Below, piece after piece: positions 12,960 to 22,852 of a stretch of 64,000 nucleotides of DNA. Numbering within the stretch: the first letter of the stretch is position 1; each line of letters opens with the position of its first letter. The notes under the pieces are model-generated. The model saw nothing but the letters and a program-made list of their open reading frames with translations. It was not told the DNA's origin and did not search any database. The stretch spans positions 20,433-84,432 of the forward strand of contig JNEN01000803.1 of assembly GCA_000697355.1 (NCBI GenBank). Direction: 5' to 3'. Both the position numbers and the translations under genes were made by a program. The DNA is from Syncephalastrum monosporum B8922. Its lineage: Eukaryota > Mucoromycota > Mucoromycetes > Mucorales > Syncephalastraceae.

Positions 12960-14277
12960 AGCCGGCAGCAATAGCAAACAGAGTATATTTAAACACGTGT
13001 TTCATGGAAAGTAAGATAAGGAGAGTATGTCTGGTTTTCGACCGGTCCATCCTTCAAATACATAAAGTCTATTCGTTTGCTGCTTTTCTCTTTCCTTCCT
13101 TCTTTTTCTTCTATAATTATGTTGATGCCCTGACTCTTATAATGCAAAGTATAGTCAATTGGGGGTGTCGAAAGTTCAAATATATCGCATTGGTGGTGTT
13201 CGCTCTTCTGTTGTCAGACTAGACCGTGCAGTCGTTCGTACTTCGACGGTAACTGGTTCTCATGGCATGATCTATCTCCTTCGCTATATCTTTCTTTCTG
13301 CCACAGTGTTTCTTGGTCACCCAATGGAGATTGTCAACCACCCGAAGTCAAGATATGAGGCTTCGCAGCTGCGCTTCTCTTCCAAAAATCTCAGGAGACG
13401 AGCTAATGTGCAGTGAAAGTATCTCTTCTCGGTCTATATCTCAGCCATGACGAGTTGTATCATGGTGTGCGTACTCCACGGACACGTCGAATTTACACCT
13501 GGGTGGCATACATATTCCTGCTGGCGACTATACACGTGGTGGTAGTTTTGAATTTTAATACAGGGTGGGCATCGTGCTTACTGTCTGTCGGTATTAGCTC
13601 CTGAATACTCATGTACTTCTAATTAATCATATATTGTATTAGATGTCGTATATGCGATCTGGTACCTTTAAAGAATTACGAACAATAGAAGTATGCCATA
13701 GAGCGGGCAGCCAGATGCAGCACTTATTTGTACTTCTTGGTGCAAGGCTGGAGTTGCCACCAACTGCGGCCTTCTTTGAATAGCGGATGGTTCCAGGTCT
13801 GAAGCGTAACAAATGACCTAGGATACGCGTCACCTTTATAGAAAAATGCCGGACCCCTCAATTGGAGAAATTCACCCAGAGTGTCGAAGATGAAAATGCA
13901 CTCGACACTGCTTTATCATACCCTTGATATTCATCATATCACCCGTCGCCCTTGTTGTATGTTTCCTTACCCGACAGCTCCATGCTCTTGTTAGCCAACG
14001 ATGGCAGCTTCTTTGTCTATTTGGGGTTTTGAATGAGTTTGGAAGCAAGAAAAATGCACCAACTTCAGGCTTCACTCAATGTAAAGTTCTACCAGGAGCT
14101 TTGGATAAGGCTCTAATTGTGAATCGAATAAGAGTCTGTTTAAGTGAAAGACAAATGTAGACTGCATCTGCTAATTTAAAAATATCGGGAAATGCGTCAA
14201 TATGCAGGATGTGCCATTGAAAATCAGCCACAGTCAGCAATCCAAATTTTGACATTGTTCTTTTTCGCTCGACAAAC
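12960..14277. other. Intergenic region, mostly empty
   Basis: About 1.3 kb between the Sec24 and Mex67 genes. Short plus-strand frames at 13159-13604 look random. On the minus strand a 58-codon open frame without an ATG (about 13911 to 13736) has protein-like composition and is described among the findings. The DNA just before 14278 is the Mex67 promoter. Confidence 0.4.
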
Positions 14278-16506
14278 ATGTCCGAATCACAAAAGCCAAA
14301 GGCACCCACGGGCATGACCGCCCTCTTTGGTGGATTCAGACCACAAAACAAACCCAAGGTCACTCCTTCGTTCCTCGAGAAAAAGGATGCTGCCAAGGAC
14401 GAGAACAAAAACGGCTCCAACATTGCCTCTTCCAAAGCTGGCGGTGCTGGTGGCGGTGGAGGAGGCGGAAAGGCCCTTCGTGCGTCGAAATCCAAAATCA
14501 AGGACCGAGGAACAACACGCTACGGCCGAATTACGATTACAGAGAGCACAAAGAAGATTACGTCCGACGACGAAGCCGATCAGGACGTGACCATGGGCGG
14601 CACCTCCGAAAAGAAGAGCCGCAAGAAGCGTTTCAATCCGTATGGCTCCCGTGACAAAGCCCGACACGTTCAACGCAACAAGACAACAGAAGTGGTTGAG
14701 CCTATTGAAATCCTGGTGAGGAAACGAGAACGAGGCGATGCATCCGATACAATGTTGCTGATCGAGCACGGACGATAGATTGAAGGATTCCAACCTGGCA
14801 CCGAAGGCAGCGTCGTTCCTTCACTTCAGACCAAATCCAAGAAGGAATGGGATCCGCTCGACGTATGTATGAGTCAATGGCAAAGTAGAGATACTCACAC
14901 TTTGTCTAGATGAAAGTTGAGGGTGGCAAGATGCTCCTTACTGTGGGCGGATGGACCGTTGCCAACGCGATCGTTCGTCTGAACGGTTATATCTTTGGTT
15001 CTGATCAGCTGAACATCCAGCTTTTCAACAAGCCGATCGAAGCCACGCCCATTGCCGAGGCTCAGTCCAATCATACGATCGACTTTTTGCGGAAGTTTCT
15101 CTTGTCGCGATGGGACTCCGTGACCAAGTTCCTCAACCTGGAAGACATGGCATCGGATCCTATTCTTCGTCGCGCGTGTATCCATCCTCCTGGTACGCCC
15201 AAGGCGACGGAAGTGGTGGGTCCTGCCATGATGAAGCTTGCGGGCGAAATGTTCCAGGATGTAAGTCTATATCACCTTTTTGCTTGATTACATGAACTCA
15301 TGTCGTGGAGTACAGGTGGTGACGATCTCGCTTGCTCAAAACCGACTCCGAAACGTGAAGCAAGTCTCAACTCTCACTAGGTTCCTGCCCAATGTTCAAA
15401 ACCTCTCGTTCTCCAACAATGCCCTCACATCCATTGACTTGCTGGACCCGTTGTGCGGCCCCGGCAAACTGCCACATCTACGAGAGCTTCTTTTGAAAGG
15501 AAATCCTTTCATGAAGACCATTGAGAAACAAAAGAAGAACCGTGCCTATATCAAGTAAGTCGTGTGCTTTGGGATCGTATCTTGCTACTGACGACAAGGG
15601 ACAGGGATATCGTGAAGCGCTTTCCCACAATCGCTTTTCTTGATGGCGAACCCGTACAGTTATCAGAGGAAGAGAAGGCCAGCGTAGAAAAATCGCGGAC
15701 CATCCTGCCGGTTGAGCCGAAAACTCATTTCTTCGACAATGATACCAGCAAACAGCTCGCGCAGGAGTTTGTCGCCAAGTAAGTTGGCTCATTCTGCTAC
15801 TAGGCAAGATACTTAGTCTTTACTTTAGCTTTCTCCGCCTGTTTGATAATGACCGTGCTGCTCTTCGAGCGGCGTACCATGACCAGGCGACTTTCTCTGT
15901 CAGTTCTGTCATCAAGCTGAGCGCGGGACCCAAGATACGAGGCCGTCAGAAGAAGATGATGCAGGATGACGAAAAAGTGTCTTGGCAGACTGTGAGCCGT
16001 AACCTCGGGAAAACGAATGCGTCCAGTAAGTTATGCGTTCACACGGTTGATGTGATCTAACGTGGATAAACAACAGAGCATCCTGGACGACATTTAGCAC
16101 AAGGGGCTGATATGGTCACAGAGTTATTGCAGCGACTCCCGAAGACATACCATAACCTTGAAAAAGCAGAAGAGTTCCTACTCGATGCCTTCCAGCGTGC
16201 AAGTCCACAAGCACCCTGGTTCCATATTTCCGTGCATGGCGAGTTCAAAGGTAAAAACGAGGAATGCGGAAAGGAGATTGTGAGCCTTCAGGGTCCTTAC
16301 TTTCAATTAGACGAAGCCAACACCCTGTATTCCTTTGACCGATCATTCATCCTCCAGCCAGCAGTGCATGGCTCACCGTAAGTGATGATATATGGAAAGA
16401 TGGCGTGTGTTACTCACTCTGTCGCAGAAATCAAATCGCGGGATGGCCCTATGTGATCCTTTCGGACATCTTCTGCGTCCGCGATTACCGTGTCATTGGA
16501 CACTAA
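14278..16506 (+). CDS. MEX67: mRNA export receptor, Mex67/NXF1 family
   Basis: Mex67 (NXF1) works with Mtr2 (NXT1) to carry mRNPs through nuclear pores. Exon 1 encodes a basic, Gly-rich amino terminus with RYGRITIT and KKRFNPYGSRDKARH, the usual RNA-binding segment. It is followed by a divergent RRM-like fold (MLLTVGGWTVANAIVRLNGY), leucine-rich repeats (VVTISLAQNRLRNVKQVSTL, NVQNLSFSNNALTSIDLLDP, LRELLLKGNPF) and an NTF2-like domain (QLAQEFVAK, FLRLFDNDRAAL, then SFDRSFILQPAV and GWPYVILSDIFCVRDYRVIGH). At least seven introns. The first donor at 14715 and acceptor near 14778 keep frame (EIL then IEGFQPG). The frame stops about 25 residues after the last NTF2-like strand, so the C-terminal UBA (TAP-C) domain that normally binds FG nucleoporins is absent here. 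Confidence 0.9.
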
Positions 16507-16688
16507 GCACAACATACAACCGCCCTACCATGTAGCATTATATATAGTTCTAGCATACAAAAGTACACATTCACAGGTGATACCGCACAACGCCGCAAAA
16601 ACGGTAGAAGCCATTTTCTAAAAAAAAGAACACAACTTTCAACATGTCTTGATGATATGTTGGAAGTTCGTGTTATCCGCGCTATATA

Positions 16689-16771
16689 TGAAGAGAGTGG
16701 GATTCGAACCCACGCCTCCGAAGAGAACAGGGCCTAAACCTGTCGCCTTAGACCAACTCGGCCATCTCTCC
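16689..16771 (-). tRNA. tRNA-Leu (anticodon UAG)
   Basis: Read on the minus strand, the sequence folds as a cloverleaf. The acceptor stem GGAGAGA pairs with TCTCTTC. The D arm is GCCGAGTTGGTCTAAGGC. The anticodon arm is ACAGG/TTTAGGC/CCTGT with UAG at positions 34-36. A long variable arm (TCTCTTCGGAGGC) is characteristic of Leu, and the T arm contains GGTTCGAATCC. The discriminator is A, as usual for tRNA-Leu. No intron. A T-run that could end Pol III transcription lies about 60 bases downstream. Confidence 0.96.
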
Positions 16772-17974
16772 TTAATTTTCACATAATTTTGTCACTTTAA
16801 TTCAGTAATATATGATATATGTGAAAATTGGTCTCATTCGACCCTGGAAGATGACGACGAAAAGGTGTACTTAAATGTGGAAGTGGAAGAAGAGACAAAT
16901 TCGATATTTCTCTCTTCATAAAACATATTATTCTAACCCAGGAGGAAATAATTATGTAAGAAAAGGCGTTCTTTTTTTTTTATTACTTTCCTGAAGTTTT
17001 TTTATACATCAGCACAATGAAAGAGGACCACTGTGTGAAATGATGCAAGGAACAAAAGGCTTTGACAATTCATTACTTGCGGATACAAAGTAATGAGTTC
17101 CATTCGTGACGAAATGCATGTTTTTAAAGAGCTAGAAACAAGATAAAGAAAAGAAAAGAAAAGAAAGGAAAAAGAAGCGTAATGGGACGTGGTAAAAATA
17201 ATAGCGAAGGTACCGAAAACTAACAAAGGAGGAAGCAGCAATCGGATTGCAAAGGATGCTGCTATGCTGCTAATTTTGAAGCAAACTAAGCAATGAACAG
17301 TGCTTTCGGTGAGTGAGATTTAACACGTCACGATGGAAGGCTCTGACGATTTGGGTATTTTGCTTTCTCATCCAAAGAAGAAGAGTGAGCAAAAAAAGCC
17401 AATCACGCAAACAATACAGCTGCGTCTACACCTGCAAGAGCGTAAATAGTACATTACTGTCAGGGTGTAGCGGATGAGCAGCTATATATGACGTGTTCGT
17501 ATCGAGGACTACGGCCGACGAACCGACAGCCGAAGAAGAGTGTACAAACTCCTGTTGGTACGACGTTATATGTAACGGTGCTTGTGCACAAGTTCACAGC
17601 CGAGACAGACAAACGTGTATGGAACGTAGCAACGAGAGGGGAAGTAGAGATGGGTATAAGAATCAAGTAGGGCGCACTGAAGCGACAAGAAGTGCTGCTA
17701 TAAAGCGCAAACTTCTGGAATGAACCCGTGGACAAACAATGTGTCAAGGATTCCTTTGAAAAGTGGTTGCAAGCATAGTATTGGTTCCCATATGTTCCGT
17801 TGTGTGACTCAGATGGATTTAAAGGTACTGCCCTGAACTAAACGTATATTGATCTCTTCGTTCTTCCTCTGCCTTTCCACTTTTTTTTTTTTTTTCATTT
17901 TCTCTTTTTTCGTTCTTTTGAGCGTTGCGCGTTCTAACGTTAAGAAGGCCAAGCGGGAGAAATACAACACCGAG
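16772..17974. other. Intergenic region
   Basis: About 1.2 kb between the tRNA and the methyltransferase gene. It contains an AAAG/AAAAG microsatellite (about 17143-17176) and a T-rich tract just before the next start (17880-17925). No coding signal is seen on either strand. Confidence 0.5.
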
Positions 17975-19399
17975 ATGTCCTTCGTTGCTTTTTTTCGTCG
18001 GTTCGCTCTACCTAAAAGATCAAAATCACGCCAGCAGCAGGATGGAAAGAGAAACGGGGATCTTCCCTATTCTGCTTCGTCCACAGATTCGACGTCCAAA
18101 AGCGGTACGTTCCGGTCCGTCGACTCGCCTTCGTCCCAGGCAGCCACGTCTTCCTCAAGTCAATCGACCAGCCAAAAGCGCACGATAGATGGCCGCAGAT
18201 ATCACGAAGAGAGTGTGCCTTATGTACTCCCCGATGATGACGAAGGTTTTTTGTCTGAAAAAAGAAAGAAAGAAAAAAAAAATGGTCGCCCCACATTGCT
18301 GACAGGAATTCCAACTTTTTCTTTTACACTTTCTGTGGTACAGATAAAGACCGATTGCACCAGCAGCACTGGATGCTAAAGCTCGCCTATGGCAATAATT
18401 TTGATGCTCCTGTGGAGGCTCTGCTTGAGAATGGCGCCATCGTCCTGGATTCAGGTTGTGGTAAGTCATCCTTGTGGGTGGGGTTTGAAATACGGGGCAG
18501 ATTGCATTGACTCCAATGCTCTTTATCATCTTTGTCCAGGCCCCGCCACATGGACGCTGGAGCTCGCCAATGCCTATCCGCATTCGACCTTTTATGGCAT
18601 CGATGTCGCCCCCCAGTTCCCGGAGACCATCAAGCCGTTCAATTGCAATTTCCAGGTAGCCGACCTGGCTGGCAAGCTCCCGTTCCCTGACAATACCTTT
18701 GACTTTATTCATCAACGTCTCCTTGTGGTTGCCCTCAGTCGCGCCGGGTGGAACAATGTGGGTTGGTACACCACATCCGTTGATCTCTATTTATAACTCT
18801 ATCCTCTTTTGGTCGAGCAGTGTATTTCAGAACTCTATCGAGTCCTGAAACCGGGCGGATGGATCGAGTTTAGAGAGACGGATATACGCGTCGCATCCCA
18901 GACGGGCAGTCCAACCTTCCAGTACTTTTTCGAAAAGCGTAAGTGCGAAGAATATCTCTAATACTATTCCTGTAAGACTAACAAGGAGAGGATAGTGCGC
19001 GTGATGATAGAGGGTCGCGGGATGGTGCCGAGCATCGTAGCGGAACTGGATTCTCACCTCCTCAAAGAACAAGGCTTCGTGAACCTACAAAGCCGAAACA
19101 TACCGATGCCGGTGATGGATGGATCCATCCTAGGTCAGCTAGCAGGGTAAGCCCGACACTTTCCTGGCATATCCATCGACTAAGTCATACCTAGGGACGA
19201 TCTCATATCCCTGTTTGAGGGTCTTGCCCCGATCATGAGCAAGCTCTACCCCGAGAAATTGGGCACAGACGCACTGGTAGCCAAGTTCAAGAAAGATTTG
19301 AGGGAAGAGTGGGCAGATCTGGACGAAGATAAGCGCTATGCCGGCAGATGGTGGGATATCTGCGCCCAAAAACCCCACAAGTCAGAGGAGAAGCAATAA
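17975..19399 (+). CDS. SAM-dependent methyltransferase (class I)
   Basis: The chosen start gives MSFVAFFRRFALPKRSK. An upstream in-frame ATG at 17849 would add a low-complexity Phe-rich stretch and is less likely. The first exon is a Ser-rich, disordered leader. The catalytic part follows: a segment before motif I (QQHWMLKLAYGNNFDAPVEA), motif I split by an intron (VLDSGC then GPATWTLELA), motif II region (HSTFYGIDVAPQFPETIKP), the LPFPDNTFDFIHQR segment, and ELYRVLKPGGWIEFRE, the typical post-motif. The family resembles the large set of fungal methyltransferases related to LaeA/UMTA, whose substrates are mostly unknown. Introns lie near 18245, 18461, 18758, 18940 and 19147. The C-terminus ends QKPHKSEEKQ. 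The substrate cannot be inferred. Confidence 0.85.
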
Positions 19400-19560
19400 G
19401 AATGGCGCTTAAAAGCATTCATGATACCCCTTCTGCATGCATTTGAGAATTGGAAGCAGCTATTAAAAATTGAGCACCGCCTTTTTTTTTTTTTTTTTTT
19501 CATCCAATTAATTTACATTTTAAATACTTCTATTACTACTATTGTCTTGTTCTATACCAT

Positions 19561-21087
19561 ATGGCAGGCTTATCCGACTACGAAAGACAGCGCCTCGAAA
19601 ACATAAAGTAAAGCTCTGGCAAATGGTCCTTTGTAGAGAGACTGATCCTATCACCGCTCCTTGGCTAGGCGGAACCGCGAGCTCCTGAACCAGCTCGACA
19701 TTCCGCAGTTATCGACGCCACCGCGATCGGGCACGAAGCGGGCCGGATCGCCCCTCAAGAAGCATACGCCCAAGAAGAAGGAGCGCGCGCCGACCGCACC
19801 GACGCGTGTGTCCGCCCGTTTACGCGGTGTGGCCGCACACGAGGTGAAGCATGAAGACCTGCCTGTGGAAGACAAGCCAAAGAAGAAGCGGATCGACACC
19901 CTCGAAGCCGAAGATCAGGCTGCATTCCTCCAGGTGCTCCAGTCGATTCCGAATGCGGTGCCCAAGGAGGAACGGAAAAGCACGCCCAAGGACGAGCAGG
20001 GCATCAAGGCACTGCGCAAAGAAGCGTCTCGACTCGCGATCCGACACAGCTGGGCCACGGTCAAGGTGACGCCCGACCGTATCAATGGCTGTGTGTAAGT
20101 TGTCATCCCATTGCTAATGCGCGTTTTTATTTTTATTTTTGACTGAGACAATGGCACTGCGACGCGCGTGTGGACGCGGTCATTAGGTTTCATCCCTCAG
20201 ACAGCAAGCTGCTGGGCATTGCTGCGGATACGACGGGCCATCTCGGCTTTTGGGACGTGGACGGCAAAAACGACGACGACGAGCCGGTGGTCTACACTTA
20301 CCGGCCTCACACGCGTACCATCACGCATCTCAAGTTTCATCCTAAAAACACATCCAAACTGTACACGTCTTCATACGACTCGACTGTCCAGTGCTTTGAC
20401 ATGCAGCACGCCAAATTTGAGACGGTGTCGTTTGCGGAGAACGAGTACGATTTCACCCATTTTGATATGGTGGACGACCTGTTCTGGTTCTGCACCTCGG
20501 ATGGCGAGGTCGGCTCACGCGATCTCCGGTCGGACAGCAGCAAGGCCAAGGTCCACTCGGTACGCGACAAGAAGGTAGGGTGTGTGAGTGCACACAAGAC
20601 AGAGCCGCTCCTGGCCTTGGCAAGCAACGATCGCACCATGACGCTGTGGGACACGCGCAAATTGAAGGAGCCGCTGCACACATACGAGCATGGCTATGCG
20701 GTCACCAGCGCGTACTGGTCTCCGCAAGGCGATCGGCTGGTCTCTACCTCGTACGACGATCTAGTCCGCATCTTTGACTTGCAGCCCAACAAGAGCGAGC
20801 TCGCGATTCAAAAGGCCATCCCGCATAATAACCACACCGGCCGATGGGTGACCAACCTGCGTGCGCGCTGGAACGAGGCGCCAGGATATGATCACCAGCA
20901 CTTTGTGATTGGCAGCATGAACCATCCGGTGGAGATCTATTCGGGCGAGACGGGCGACTTGATCCACGAACTGTACGACGAGGACCGCATCACGGCCGTG
21001 CCTGCTGTCACACAGTTCCACCCCACACGTGAAAGCATGACGATCTTGTGTGGTAACGGCAGCGGACGTATGGTTTGCTGGACGTGA
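19561..21087 (+). CDS. CMR1: WD40 repeat DNA-damage protein Cmr1 (WDR76 family)
   Basis: Cmr1/WDR76 is a nuclear WD40 protein that binds DNA, accumulates in the intranuclear quality-control compartment under replication stress and contacts histone and chaperonin partners. Exon 1 is MAGLSDYERQRLENIK, the conserved amino terminus of the family. It is joined across a short intron (acceptor near 19669) to RNRELLNQLDIPQL and a basic nuclear-localisation stretch (PLKKHTPKKKERAP). A second intron (donor at about 20095, acceptor near 20149) leads into the propeller. Visible blades include LLGIAADTTGHLGFWDVDG, HTRTITHLKFHPKNTSKLYT, PLLALASNDRTMTLWDTRK, DRLVSTSYDDLVRIFDLQPN and TILCGNGSGRMVCWT at the end. 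Length is about 470 residues, normal for the family. The 3' end converges on the next gene 159 bp away. Confidence 0.9.
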
Positions 21088-21246
21088 TGGGATGTTTTGA
21101 AATAGAGAAACAATTTATTGAAACAAACAGTGGAACAAAGGAAGAAATGAGAGGAGTAAAGAAGGGAAAGAAAAAAAGGAATAAGAGAAAGCAGAATGGT
21201 AACCATGGGTGTGTGTGTGTGTGTGTGCGTGTGTGTGTACTGTACT

Positions 21247-22650
21247 TTACTGAGACCCGCTCCACATGCGCTCAAGGAGCACTCCGGCACTCCAGCGGAT
21301 CATGGAGAGGGGGCTCGAAGTGGAGGTAGAGATGGGATCAGGCGCAGGCTGGGAGTGGATATGATAATGCTGGTTGTGCTGATGTTCTTGCGCAGCCGCC
21401 AGCATCTTGAGGTGCTGGTGCCGGCGATGGATCGTGCGACGCTGCTCCGAGTGCGGTTTCGGCTGGACCGCCTCCGGAGGCAAGGCCGTGTACGACCGTG
21501 TCCGAGACGGCGGCCGTGGCTCGGTGGGATCGTCGCTGCTGGCCGGATCGTCGTCGTCATGCAGGCCTTGCTGGTGCTTGAAGCAGCGTGCGAGGCTCTC
21601 GAGCATCGGGTCCTGGTAGCGGCGCACGCACCGGTATTCGCGGCCGACCCGCTCCAGCTCGCGGGTCAGGCGCAGCATGTTGCGCGGGTGGGCGAGGGTG
21701 TTTTCGTCGTCGACGAAGCAGTGCTGGCGCTGCAGGAGCAGTTTCTGCTGCGTGCGTGAGATGCCGGGCGGCTGGGCTGTCGCGGCCGAGGCGACGTTGC
21801 TGAGGTTGGATGTGGGAGAGCGTTTGGCGTTGGGGTTGGCGGTGTTGGAGGCAGAAGCCGCTGAGGAGGAAGAGGTGGGCGAGGCAAGGCTGTGGTCGTC
21901 AACAAACTGCGAGCGCAGTGGTTGGCGTTGGTTCTGTTGCGGGCGGTGTTTGGTTGGATGGAGGTGAGCGGGTGGCGGTGTGAGCGTGTTTGCTGTAGTC
22001 GTAGCCGTTGCTGGTGCTGTTGCTGTGGTGATGGTTGCGGTGGTTGCGGTGGATGGATGGTGGATGGCTTTTGTGTCGGGCTGGAGGTTGTTGGCCACGG
22101 CATGGAACGTCTGCTCGACGGGTGCGGCGCCTTTGCTTTGTGTGACGAAAAACGCCGGGTTCGCCTTTGGCTCCTGCTTGCGCAACACCGCAGGCGACGA
22201 CACTGACGGAGAAGGCGTTGTGTTTCCATCGGCTGGCTCGTCCACCACTTTCCGGGGTGTGGTCGGCGGTGTATCTTCTGCTACTGCGGTGCTGCTGGCG
22301 GCGGTACTAGTGCTTGTATTATTCGCATTGGCTCTTTCTCTCTCAGAAGCAGCTGCCGCGGAAGGTGGTGCTGCGGTGGTGCGTGTCATGGCACCCAGAG
22401 TAGACAGTCTATTGAGGGACCGTTGCGACTGCGACCGACGCATGCCGGGCCGGGGTCGATGGGTCGTCTCGCCTTGATCATCCACCTCGGTGTCTGTGTG
22501 TGCGCTGTTGACTCGGGCCATAGGTGCCAGTTTCGTTACATGCACACGCCCAGTCGACCTTCGCTTCACATGATGCCGCACTGGCTTCTTGTGCCCTGTT
22601 TGGTTATGGTGGCTCGGTTGTGGCGGCGACGGTGGCAGCGGCTGTGCCAT
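21247..22650 (-). CDS. Disordered Ser/Thr/Pro-rich protein of unknown function
   Basis: A single open frame of 467 codons with no intron needed. The amino terminus has a basic motif (KKPVRHHVKRRSTGRVHVTK) followed by LAPMARVNSAHTDTEVDDQGE and a Ser-rich segment (RRSQSQRSLNRLS). The middle is Ala/Thr/Pro-rich low complexity. Toward the end are a conserved-looking helix (GISRTQQKLLLQRQHCFVDD then PRNMLRLTRELERVGREYRC) and a Gln/His-rich tail. The helical block suggests selection on a folded or binding element; the rest is likely disordered and phosphorylated. I do not recognise the family with certainty; a nutrient-signalling or chromatin-associated regulator is possible. It lies 203 bp downstream of HSP78 on the same strand. 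Confidence 0.7.
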   Translation of the reverse strand: MAQPLPPSPPQPSHHNQTGHKKPVRHHVKRRSTGRVHVTKLAPMARVNSAHTDTEVDDQGETTHRPRPGMRRSQSQRSLNRLSTLGAMTRTTAAPPSAAAASERERANANNTSTSTAASSTAVAEDTPPTTPRKVVDEPADGNTTPSPSVSSPAVLRKQEPKANPAFFVTQSKGAAPVEQTFHAVANNLQPDTKAIHHPSTATTATITTATAPATATTTANTLTPPPAHLHPTKHRPQQNQRQPLRSQFVDDHSLASPTSSSSAASASNTANPNAKRSPTSNLSNVASAATAQPPGISRTQQKLLLQRQHCFVDDENTLAHPRNMLRLTRELERVGREYRCVRRYQDPMLESLARCFKHQQGLHDDDDPASSDDPTEPRPPSRTRSYTALPPEAVQPKPHSEQRRTIHRRHQHLKMLAAAQEHQHNQHYHIHSQPAPDPISTSTSSPLSMIRWSAGVLLERMWSGSQ

Positions 22651-22852
22651 GACAGTTTAATGGGTGAGTCTAGCGAACGAAAAAAAAAAAAAAAAGAATA
22701 ATAAAAAAGGCGGTCAAAGAGCAGAAAAGGAAAGAGAAATGGTGTTTGCTGATTCGATGACAGCCAAAATAAAGAAAAAGACCAAATCTTATTTTTTTCT
22801 TCTTCATTGTGGCAAAGATACATACAGTGGTGTAGGACTAAAACTACATGCT

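Noticed and set aside
13639..13833. Minus-strand frame containing RFRPGTIR, resembling the histone H3 RPGT segment
   Set aside because: The similarity stops after a few residues. The following sequence does not match the rest of H3 in any frame.
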